This document shows positions 1-8,555 of a DNA stretch of 32,140 bases, piece after piece (within the stretch, counting starts at the first letter, position 1; each line of letters opens with the position of its first letter). The DNA is from Schoenoplectus triqueter (Eukaryota; Streptophyta; Magnoliopsida; Poales; Cyperaceae): positions 1-32,140 of the forward strand of contig CAXKVV010000478.1 in the NCBI GenBank assembly GCA_964058805.1, in the 5' to 3' direction. The notes beneath the pieces were generated by a model. That model saw nothing but the letters and a program-made list of their open reading frames with translations, was not told the origin of the DNA and did no database searches. Position numbers and translations under genes: made by a program.

Positions 1-570
1 CTACTAGCCACTGACTTCATTAATTTTAATAAACTCACCTTTGTTGGTTTAATAAATTAGTCTACATTAATTGACTATGTGAAATACAGGGTCATTTGTT
101 CAAGCAGCCCCATCACATAACCTCGCAGTGGAATCCAAGTATCCAACCCAACCCAACCCAAGTATCCCAACTCATCATTTCACTAAGCAAACCATTTAAA
201 TGTTGGGCGCGCTTTAAACAAAAGGAAACGAAAAACATAAATGAAAAATGTAAGACGATTTCAGATAAAATCCATTTGTCATGTACTCAACACAAGTTGC
301 AACAAAAAATCTGGAGCAAGCGTAGCGTACATTTACATCAGTGCAAGAAATAAATGATTGCCAGGATATTGTATTATGATTTCTGCATTTTTTTTTTTGG
401 ATAAGATAGTACGGTGTGTCAAAGGAATCCATCCGAATTTGAATTAATGGATACGCGTGTGATCTTATAAAAAAATTCTAATTTACTTATTAAATTCTCA
501 TTTGAATCTGAATTCATTATAAATATGTTAAAAAATATTTTTTAAAGTTTTAATAGCATATTGTATACAT
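1..570. other. AT-rich intergenic stretch, no gene seen
   Basis: No supported gene. A short open frame at 96-353 has no recognisable domain and unremarkable composition. A small CCCAA-type repeat (aacccaacccaaccc) lies near 145-160. The rest is AT-rich filler up to the CACTA-like element. Confidence 0.5.
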
Positions 571-2076
571 TATCACAAAAAGAAAACTTCAGAAATGCCT
601 AATAATAATGGTTATTTAGATAGATAACAGTTGTTGAAGGAGAGTAGTGATATTATTGAAATTTTAATAGAATATTCAACAACTATTATAAACAAAAAAT
701 AGTTTCTAAAAGTAGAAAAAATTATGTGAGAAATGTTATTTGATCTTCGGATATGGTTCCTCTATAAAATAATTTCTAAAAGTGACGTTTAACGGAATCA
801 TTAGAAAAGACCCTTTAGCACCGATTTTAAGACCAAAATCAATGCTAAATAGCATCCTTCATCATCAATTTTTAACTCAAAAATCAGTGCTGAAGACACC
901 TTTTGCAGTGGTTATTAATAAAAAACTGATGCTAAAGATTTCTTTAGAACCGATTTATGCTAGAAGTCGATGCTAATGGATGTTTTTTAAGAAAACAAAC
1001 CAGAATATTTTTTAAAATCAAGGAAAAAGATCACTAAAGAGTGCTTTAGAAATAGTTTTTAGTTAAAAATTATTACTAAAAGGTACCTATAGAAATAATT
1101 CTTTGTTAAAAAACATTTTTAAAATTACCTTTAAAAACAATTTTGTCTTAAAAATCATTTCTAAAAGTTTTGACTTATAAAAATTCTTAAAAGTTACACC
1201 CATGAATTATGAACACTTATCATATCTTATTGTCCAATCTCTACTTCTACCAATGCTTTTCATTGAACAACCATGAATTTTGACATCTCTATGAATAATC
1301 TCCTCCTTCTATTTCATCTTCCTCTTTCATTCTGTAAATTAAAAATGGAGTTGATATATGTACTAAAAATGAAAATTTAAGTATCTCGATTTCGAACGAC
1401 CATAATTTTTGATAGAAACTCTAATTCAGACATTCTACACAGCCACAGAAAGCTCACGGTGTGATCTACAAGGGCTGCAAAAGCTATAGCAGTTTTTGCA
1501 AAAGAAAAACCCCATCGTATGGCTCAAAAACGCGTTAAAGGTTTTATTTTATTTTATTATTTTTTTCCTTTTTTTCATATTGTTATAAGAAATTATATAA
1601 ATTTTTATATTATTTAAATATAAAATATATATTCATTATGTTATAAAATATAATTAAAATTTTTGTTACAAAAAACATATTATGTCATTAAAAGTATAAA
1701 ACATATTATATTCTTAAAAAAAATTGACAACACCAACAACACAAAAACCGGTTCTTAAGTGACCTTTAGCATTGTTTTGTTGTTAATAACAAGTGCTAAA
1801 TGTCTCTTTAGCATCAATTTGCGCTAAAACTAGTCTAAAGGTTTCTTTAGCATTAGTATACATTTAACATAGATTTTGTGCTAAAAATCGATATTAAAGG
1901 TATCTTTAGCACTGATTTTGAGATTAAAATCGATGCTAAAAGGTTATCTACTATTCCCAATGGGTGACCCTTTAGCACGAGTTGCTATATCTTTTAACAA
2001 TCCCATATATTAGAAACAGTTATAGAACTGATGCCAATGTGTTTGTAAAATCGATTCTATTTTTTTTATTGTGATA
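571..2076. mobile_element. Degenerate non-autonomous CACTA-like (En/Spm) element
   Basis: Both ends carry clusters of a degenerate, partly palindromic subterminal motif of the type CTTTAGCA-CGATTTT...AAAATCGATGCTAAAG. Copies on the left are at about 814-849, 928-937 and 942-976; on the right at about 1768-1802, 1804-1835, 1844-1888, 1902-1940 and 1972-1980. Arrays of such motifs are a hallmark of plant CACTA elements. The outer ends pair as imperfect inverted repeats: TATCACAAAAAGAAAA at 571 and, in reverse complement, TATCACAATAAAAAAA ending at 2076. The canonical CACTA terminus has decayed to CACAA. Flanking triplets (cat / tat) are close but not an exact 3-bp duplication. No transposase is encoded, so it would have been mobilised in trans. 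Exact borders are inferred. Confidence 0.6.
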
Positions 2077-3430
2077 TATGAATCTATGATAGCAATTATT
2101 TTTTGTATAACAAAATTTATAATCATGATTACTGTAATTAAGTTTGTCTTAATAATAATTAGATTGCATTGATTTTAAAAAATCATCTCATACAAATTAA
2201 ATTAATATTTTTATAATAAATATGATTTGTAATTTTTAAATATTTTAATTATACCAATTCAAAATATAATTTAAATCTTATCTGTTATCCTCTATGCAGG
2301 TGAATATCTACTATGCAAATAAATAGAAACTAGAGCTATAACTCAGGTTTTGCCTCGATAATATAGTCTTTAAATAAATAATTAATAATATAAGATTTTA
2401 ATATATTTAAAAAAATCACATTAAAGAAAATTTAGACATAACATTTTTAATAATGATAATTATAATAATAAATAATATAATTAAACACATATTAATTAAT
2501 AAATGATGATATAAACCCTAAGTATTTTAAATTTCATCTTAAGTATATTGTGCATATTATTTTAAATGAGGAGAGAGAAATTATTTTATATGAACCCTTA
2601 GATTTAACAAAATGAAAAGATTAAAATAAAATCAATGGTAGAGAAAAGTGATGATGTGGCATACTTAAAAAGTTTGAAATATTAACCTTTTTTATATATT
2701 ATGAATTTATAATTATATTTTGAAATTTTAATTAAATATCAATCAACATTTAAATCCGATCAATTCGATCCGATACCCGACAAAAAGCCGAAGGCACAAT
2801 TGGAAAATTGCAACTGCCAATTGGAGAAGTTCAACAACCCATGTGCTCAACTGCTAAAGGAACGAATCCTTTTACCAAACCAAATTGACCCGTTCTAACA
2901 ATCGCAAAAATTTCAAAAATAATCAGGGACATTTTTGTTCATCTTTTTGCACAATTTTTGCACACGAGGAGAGTTTAGCAATGTATGCATTGCAGCATAT
3001 TCATTCATCTTAATTTAATTTTACAAAATAAATTCATCTTATTTAGTTGTTACTTAAATGCACCTTTTTTGTTTGGGAAAAGATAAACTCTTAACATATA
3101 AGAATAAAATATTGTACAGTTTTTAAGAAGAAATAATAAATACTCCTATACTGTTCCTAGATGAAATATGAAAAAAAAAATTCCAAGGCAATTCGTAATC
3201 TCCATAAAAGCTAATAAAATGGACTTATGATTTCTTTTCTTTTTCCTTTTTTTTTGTTTCCGGTTAATCCATATGCATCTCGGCATCCTTCTCCAATATA
3301 ACTCTTTTCAAAATTGAAATGTATTTTTTTTTTTAAAGTTCAAATGTAAAGTGAGTATTGATGTAACGCGATGTATGATATTAGTACATCACTGTTACTG
3401 AATTTATATGCCTAGGGTTCCTTTTTGAAA
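2077..3430. other. AT-rich intergenic stretch, no gene seen
   Basis: Very AT-rich, with no coding frame of note. The stretch at about 2745-2960 is less AT-rich (it contains ATCCGATCAATTCGATCCGA and tracts around AGGGACATTTTTGTTCATC) and could be an old repeat or promoter fragment; I could not assign it. Confidence 0.4.
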
Positions 3431-3496
3431 GGGTCTTATGTTATGCGGGGCCCACGCAGCATTTTGTTTCTGTAGCCGGGTCTTATGTTATGCGGG
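3431..3496 (+). repeat. 19-bp direct repeat pair
   Basis: GGGTCTTATGTTATGCGGG occurs at 3431-3449 and again at 3478-3496, identical, offset by 47 bp. It sits at the upstream border of the LINE fragment and may be a local duplication from the insertion or from slippage. Confidence 0.7.
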
Positions 3497-3554
3497 TCGG
3501 ATCTTCTTCACAGGAGCTGCGACCGATCCATTCGCTACATCATTCGGCGAGGGG

Positions 3555-4382
3555 ACTTCCATCAAAATACATTACATTACCTGGATGCATCACTTGCTCA
3601 AGATCAGTTAGTTCATCTCAAATACTCCTAAATGATGAAGCCACTCCTAGCTTCAGTGCTTCACTCACACACAAGCGTGGTCTCAGACACAGACAGGGGA
3701 CCCCATGCCCCCCTTCTCTTCATCATAGCAGTCGATTGGCAGCATGGAAAAGACAAAATGTCAAAAGGGGGACAAATGCAATTAATTCAAGTTATCATCT
3801 CAGCTATCCTAATTTATTACATGACATGCTTTAGGCTACCGACTTGGGTCATTAACAAGATCAATGGAATTCAGAGGTCTTTCTATGGAGACATTTCACT
3901 TCTAAACTGGAAACACAATCTACCTCCCGAAGGAGAATGGCTGCAAAATACGGCCATGCTTCTTCGATGGTGGTGGAAACTGTATGAGCCTCGGTTTGGA
4001 CAGCTTTTGCAAGAACCATATATAATAAATTTAGTAATATTACCTTCATACTGATGATAACTAGCTCTTTTTTTTTTGAAACACTTGTTAGCATTGCACT
4101 CAAAATTTAATCACCTCACGCAATGGGAGACTGGCAACGGGCAATGCATCAATGTCTGGTACAATAATTGGACAGGCAGCCCAGTATTCAAGTTATTGTG
4201 TGAGGATGTTATCCCTACAAAAAGAAATATGTCCTTGATGCAAGCAAAAAGGCAGCTGCCTGCTCTACTCCCACGCCCATTCCTCTTTATGGACTGCGAA
4301 GGTGACCCCCTCAACTCGAATTTTCTTCGTTCTACTGCTTAAGGACAAACTATTAACACAGGAAGTCATAATTAGACGCCAT
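3555..4382 (+). pseudogene. LINE (non-LTR retrotransposon) ORF2 fragment, 5' part
   Basis: Translations in shifting frames match the C-terminal half of plant LINE ORF2. In order: SVSSSQILLNDEATPSF (the usual SVSYSILLNG region), then KRGLRHRQGTP and, one frame over, DRGPHAPLLFIIAVDW (a decayed RGLRQGDPLSPLLF reverse-transcriptase motif). Next come SKGGQMQLIQVII and LPTWVINKINGIQRSF (the SKGGRLTLI...LP.WV...I..I.R.F block), LLRWWWKLY, WETGNGQCINVWYNNW and LLLKDKLLTQEVIIRRH. About 3735-3755 jumps from PLLF straight to SKGGQ, so the segment with the catalytic YADD box has been deleted. Several frameshifts make it a dead copy. It continues at 6648-6934 beyond an inserted LTR element. Homology is by motif recognition only. 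Confidence 0.85.
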
Positions 4383-4553
4383 TTTCTTCAATAACCCTAG
4401 CAAGACAGGAAGAGAATAGAGAGACACAAACATTAGAGAGAGTGGGAGATGAAACTTTAATTTTCATTAAGTGTTCAATCATATAAATAGTACATGAGAT
4501 AAACTAAGCTATAAGCTCAACAAGATATAAAATAATTCGGGTCATATCTAACA
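4383..4553 (-). repeat. 3' LTR of the gag-only element
   Basis: Aligns along its length with 6469-6647, for example the shared blocks AGAGAGTGGGAGATGAAACT and TAATTTTCATTAAGTGTTCA. It ends in TCTAACA at 4553. The expected opening TGTTAGGG is missing or altered, since LINE sequence runs up to about 4382. The adjoining internal side reads, on the minus strand, AAAAATGGAGAT, a weak polypurine tract. Confidence 0.8.
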
Positions 4554-5265
4554 ATCTCCATTTTTAATCGAATTATGTTTAAAATAAATTAAGTATAAAA
4601 CTAAACTAAATAAAATATTTAAAAATATAAAGATATAACTAACATAAAGCTAGTAATAAAAAGTTAGCACAAGGTTATAATGAAACATAACAAATAACCT
4701 GAGCAAGCTTCACCTTAGCCGAAATTATGCTCCAAGTAAACATTGTTAGACAAAGCACAAATGAATACAACACCGAAAGATGAGTAATATCTTCATGCAA
4801 TCTGAACGAGACTCAACGCCTTCATAACCTCAAATGATTGTCATAAACTCGATCTCGATGATTGACAAACGATGAATAAAGGATTAAGATCCAAATTGCA
4901 CAACTTTCCGAGTGATAATGATATAGTCTCAACATGCAATACCCGCATTTATATAACTCATTAGGTGACAAAAACTTCAAATCACATGAAGCACATATAT
5001 CCCAAATCCGGGACAACAATGATACCAATTCAAATCTCTAAATCCCATAGAGCATAAACATCCCAAATTCAGGACAACAAAGATATCATCAACCACACTA
5101 ACAAGACTATGTCAAGTCAGAACATCCGACCATATCAAACATCACTCTTTCAAAACTAAAATGGAGTTAGCAACAAACAAACAAACATTACCCTTATAAC
5201 CTAATACCAAAACATTATGTGGAGTCATAACAAAAAGGAACCCAAACCCACAACCCAAAAGGTTA
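4554..5265. other. Non-coding 3' internal region of the gag-only element, with a 60-bp tandem duplication
   Basis: No pol domain or other coding frame could be supported. Two imperfect tandem units with a period of about 61 bp lie at about 4981-5035 and 5042-5096 (ATCACATGAAGCACATATAT / ATCCCATAGAGCATAAACAT, each followed by a CCCAAAT-C-GGACAACAA block). Confidence 0.6.
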
Positions 5266-5974
5266 TCAAAGACACTCACATTCATCAACATCGGCCATAA
5301 TGACCGTCCTCAAAGAAACACCCTTATCCGCCGCTTGCTTGTTCTTGAACTTCAAACAATTGGCCTTAATGTGTCCTTTTTTCTTACAATAATAGCATGT
5401 GATGTTTTCATTCCGGGTCCTCCTATCAACCAGGTTTATTTTTTTAGGTCTACTTCGATCCACAAACAACTCGACACTTGAACTCCCCTTCTCAATGTTG
5501 GTCATCTCATTTTAAAGATGTAACATAGTTTTCAAGTTGCTCTTGACATCCTCTATCTTAATACCCAACTTAGCTAAATCATTAAAAATTAAGGTAAACT
5601 CCGCAAGGTGATCACAAAGAGATGTACCTTCATCCATGCGGAGAGTGTAGAGGCGCAACTTCAACCGCAACCGGTTTGTTAGAGACTTCTTCATGTAGAT
5701 GTCCTCTAACTTTTCCCACAACCCCTTTGTGATGTTCTCCGATAGGACCTCTTGTAGTGTTCCATTACTCAAACACAATTGGATAGTGAAAATGATTTTG
5801 TCATCCATATCCTTCCACCTTTTATCTGTCACAGCGTCAACTAGTTTTTCTCTATAAAAAATAGCATCCTTAACACCAAGAGTGAATAAGATGGCAGCCA
5901 TACGCACTTGTCAAAGTGCAAAATTTTATTTTTCCATCATATTTCTCAATGTCAAATCTTCCCGACATCCCCAT
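5266..5974 (-). pseudogene. Copia-type Gag polyprotein, disrupted
   Basis: Reading on the minus strand from ATG at 5974: MGMSGRFDIEKYDGK, then a frame change near 5930 and NFAL-stop-QVRMAAIL, where TGA replaces the usual Trp of the F.LW..RM motif. The next stretch (5907-5512) is a UBN2/gag-polypeptide domain, with LWEKLEDIYMKKSLTNRLRL, LRLYTLRMDEGTSLCDHLAEF and LGIKIEDVKS. A TAA at about 5512 interrupts it. Two codons later the same frame continues to a CCHC zinc knuckle, CYYCKKKGHIKANC (5505-5266). The LLLCSLP...Y block that normally follows the UBN2 core is absent. Gag would package the element RNA; this copy cannot make a full-length protein. Confidence 0.85.
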
Positions 5975-6351
5975 TCCAAAATCACAACACCAAATCTCCA
6001 AATTGATCAAATTTACCAAAGTACCATATTAATACTCCAAACTCCTCTCACTGCTCAGTGAAATCAATGAAATTAATTTGAAGGTAAATGCACTTCGTAC
6101 TTACATGGTCTAAAACCAAAATGAAAAAGGAGAAATTGATGACCAGTCCACTCACGCGGTTCATAGAAGGCGATTTTGAGAAATCACTCCAATCGCGGCT
6201 CACCAGAGGGAATCACCACGCACACACGAAATGAAATGGAGATTAATCGTCATGATGCAAGCTGCAAGCGGAAGCAACACTGAATCAAGCACTGATCGAA
6301 TTTCAAGATGACGATGAAACTTGGTTGAAAAAATGAAAGCATGAACCCGGA

Positions 6352-6363
6352 GCTCTGATACCA
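6352..6363 (-). other. Primer-binding site (initiator Met-tRNA)
   Basis: The minus strand reads TGGTATCAGAGC, the common Copia primer-binding site complementary to the 3' end of plant initiator Met-tRNA. A second, decayed copy (TGGTATCAAAAC) lies at 6466-6455, right next to the 5' LTR. Each is flanked by a CTAACAAA sequence like the LTR terminus, so the LTR/PBS junction looks duplicated with an offset of about 103 bp. Confidence 0.85.
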
Positions 6364-6468
6364 GTTTGTTAGCGCGAACTGAGACTAAACAAGACAATGA
6401 GCGCCACAAAGAGGATAATCATGCGTTCAAGCTGAATTCTGCAGTTGACGGAAGTTTTGATACCAATT

Positions 6469-6647
6469 TGTTAGGGTTTTCTCCAATAACCCTAGCTAGA
6501 CGGGAAAAGAATAAAGAGACAAAACAGTAGAGAGAGTGGGAGATGAAACTCTAATTTTCATTAAGTGTTCAATCGTATAAATAATACATGAGATAAACTA
6601 AACTATAAACCCAATAAGCTAAAAAATAATTTGGGTCATATCTAACA
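6469..6647 (-). repeat. 5' LTR of the gag-only element
   Basis: 179 bp, bounded by TGTTAG at 6469 and CTAACA at 6647, i.e. TG...CA with 6-bp terminal inverted repeats. Strongly similar to the left copy. Its inner side is followed by AAT and the TGGTATCA of the decayed primer-binding site. Confidence 0.85.
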
Positions 6648-6934
6648 CAACATCTCTTTGTCACTTATCCGGTTGCAAGTCAAATTTGGTGCGTCCTATC
6701 ATCCAGATTACATATACAAATGCTTAATCCACAAGAGTCAATTCTTGAGACTTATCTGGCATCGGTACCACAAGGAACAAGAATGCAGGTAGAGACTTGG
6801 AGGATATATTTAATCTGTCTTATGAGTTGTGTGGAGAGAGAAATAACAGAATTTTCAGGAAAAAAAATACTCCGGTCCCTTTGATAGTGGATAGCATTTA
6901 CACTGAAGGATGCATGTGCTCAAGGTACTGCTGA
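6648..6934 (+). pseudogene. LINE ORF2 fragment, 3' part (zf-RVT-like C-terminus)
   Basis: From about 6650 the plus strand reads HLFVTYPVASQIWC, then after a frame change near 6840 NNRIFRK and LIVDSIYTEG. These match the C-terminal end of plant LINE ORF2 (the HLF..CP....VW motif, then ER..RIF). It is collinear with the LINE fragment ending at 4382, with about 25 codons missing at the junction. So it is the other half of the same copy, split by the gag-only element. Confidence 0.75.
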
Positions 6935-7204
6935 TGGATATGAGAGATTAACTGTTGTTATTATAGATATGATGCAATGTGAGAAGTGTATAGGGATATT
7001 AGTGAAAATAGTCGCCAAACCAAACGGGAAGACGGGAAGAAACCGGAGAACAACAAACCAAACCAACCGGATATGAATATGCTGCTTTTCTCAGCGAAAA
7101 GCAGGTTCATGCTCTTCAAATCGAATGATAAATAATATCTCAAAAAACGTATGCACACATCTCAAAGTAGTTAACTCACACCGTCCGATCCTGAAGAACA
7201 GGAA
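6935..7204. other. Short intergenic stretch, no gene seen
   Basis: Contains GAAGACGGGAAGAAACCGGA and similar sequence but no recognisable coding frame. The last 8 bases (7197-7204, aacaggaa) are the left target duplication of the next element. Confidence 0.4.
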
Positions 7205-7933
7205 TAGGGGTGTGCAAACGGATCGGTTTAATTGATTTTGAACCGAAACGTTAAATTTTGGACAATTTGGTTCAGTTTTTCGATTTAGAAATTTCAGTTC
7301 GGTTAAAAATTATAGCTAATCCGATTTTTATTCTTTGTGTTAGAGTATAGGAATAGAATTGTATAGGTTAGTTGGAGATATTGTGTGATGTATGATATGA
7401 GAGATGTTTAGTGATTGGAATTAGTTAGTTAGACTAAGTAGTTAGTTTGTTAGATCATTAGCCTATAAATAGAGGCTTAGACATTGTAATCAATTCACTC
7501 AAAGATAATCAAAGATTCATTTCTCTCTCACTCTCTAATTCTATCACTTTGGTTCAGTTTTTATTTTTTTTTAAATTGGATAAACCGAATAGTCCAGATT
7601 TTATCAAATAAATTTGTTTTATTTGATACAAATAAGGATTATATCAAAAGTTAATTCAAATATATTTTGTTTTTTTATAGATTTTATTTAAATATTAATT
7701 TTATTTTTTAAACTATTTGTTTTTGTTTCAATTTTTATGATTTTTGATATTTTTATTTCTCTCTAAATAATATAATTTTGATTTAATCAAAGAAAATGAA
7801 TAAAATTTGAATTTATTCAGTTGATATTTTTAAAATTTTGATTCAGTTTATAATTTAAAAAACCAAAAAAAATTCAGATATATATATTTATTTCGGTTTA
7901 AATTAAACTAAACCGACCGTTTGCACGTCCCCA
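7205..7933. mobile_element. hAT-like MITE with 8-bp target duplication
   Basis: Terminal inverted repeats are TAGGGGTGTGCAAACGGATC at 7205 and, in reverse complement from 7933, TGGGGACGTGCAAACGGTCG; further inside both ends turn into GGTTTAATT...AACCGAAA-type sequence. The flanks are aacaggaa (7197-7204) and aacaggat (7934-7941), a 7/8 match to an 8-bp duplication, which is typical of hAT elements. No transposase is encoded. The element carries a nested solo LTR; without it, it would be about 515 bp. Confidence 0.8.
7338..7546 (+). mobile_element. Solo LTR (209 bp) nested in the hAT-like MITE
   Basis: Starts TGTTAGAGTATAGG and ends CTAATTCTATCA, so TG...CA. It is flanked by a perfect 5-bp duplication CTTTG at 7333-7337 and 7547-7551. 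A TATA box (TATAAAT, 7464-7470, in CCTATAAATAGAGG) followed by a CT-rich leader gives the plus orientation and fits a Copia LTR promoter. No internal retroelement sequence remains, so it formed by LTR-LTR recombination after insertion. Confidence 0.9.
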
Positions 7934-8258
7934 AACAGGATCCTCCTATCCATTTCGGAGAGCAGCAGATTTCGATTCAAACCAATGACTAGAAATTGGA
8001 AACCACGTCTCAATCAATCTCCATTCTCTAGCTGGTAAATGCTAAATAGTAATCTCCTTTCAATTTTTTAATGCATAGTTTATTTTAATACATAAATTTT
8101 CTTTCTTTTGCATGCGCCTTATATTGGGTTTGGTTTGGTTTGGTTGCGCATCCAAATCGACGAAGAAGAAGAAAAATAAGCCGAGAAAAAGAAAAAGATA
8201 AAAGCTAGCTACCTAGAGAGAAAAGAGAGAGGCGTTGTATCATTTTTAAAGAAGTTTT

Positions 8259-8440
8259 ATCTGCTGCCATAGTTTTTTAAAGTATAACGGTACTCTGTCA
8301 TTGAGTGTATGGTAGGTGGAGACATAAAAAATAAAGAATAAAGTATATTTTTTATTATCTAAATCTGAATAGTTTAAATTAATTTGAGTCGTTCAGATAG
8401 ACTATGACAGGATCCTGTCATTCATATTATGACAGCAGAT
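8259..8440. mobile_element. Small MITE-like inverted-repeat element upstream of the 8.5 kb gene
   Basis: ATCTGCTGCCATAG at 8259 pairs with TATGACAGCAGAT ending at 8440 as imperfect terminal inverted repeats. Inside lies an 18-bp perfect palindrome, ATGACAGGATCCTGTCAT (8404-8421). About 182 bp, non-coding, AT-rich core. I see no clear target duplication, so the class is open. It lies about 115 bp upstream of the next gene's ATG, in its likely promoter. Confidence 0.55.
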
Positions 8441-8519
8441 GCGGACTCACTTTTGAAATCCCATATCAACTCATAATCCCAAACCATCTTGATTTGTCGC
8501 TTTTGAACAGTTAATTGAT

Positions 8520-8548
8520 CCCTCTTTCTCTCTTTTTCCGAAAGAGGG
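8520..8548 (+). promoter_or_regulatory. Hairpin just upstream of the start codon
   Basis: CCCTCTTTC (8520-8528) and GAAAGAGGG (8540-8548) are perfect reverse complements separated by 11 nt, ending 7 nt before the ATG at 8556. If transcribed it would form a leader hairpin next to the start codon. The pyrimidine-rich left arm and loop also look like a plant 5'-UTR CT patch. Confidence 0.55.
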
Positions 8549-8555
8549 GGCTGAA

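Larger units (their letters stand above)
4383..6647 (-). mobile_element. Gag-only LTR retrotransposon (Copia-type, TR-GAG-like), inserted in the LINE
   Basis: Two related direct repeats of about 175 bp (4383-4553 and 6469-6647) flank an internal region with a decayed Copia-type gag on the minus strand. The primer-binding site complementary to initiator Met-tRNA (TGGTATCAGAGC) lies at 6363-6352, which sets the minus orientation. I see no protease, integrase, reverse transcriptase or RNase H motif in the 712 bp between gag and the 3' LTR, so it resembles the gag-only non-autonomous class called TR-GAG. Total length is about 2.3 kb. LINE coding homology stops at about 4382 and resumes at about 6650, so this element split the LINE. 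The outer start of the left repeat is truncated and no 5-bp target duplication is visible. Confidence 0.8.
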
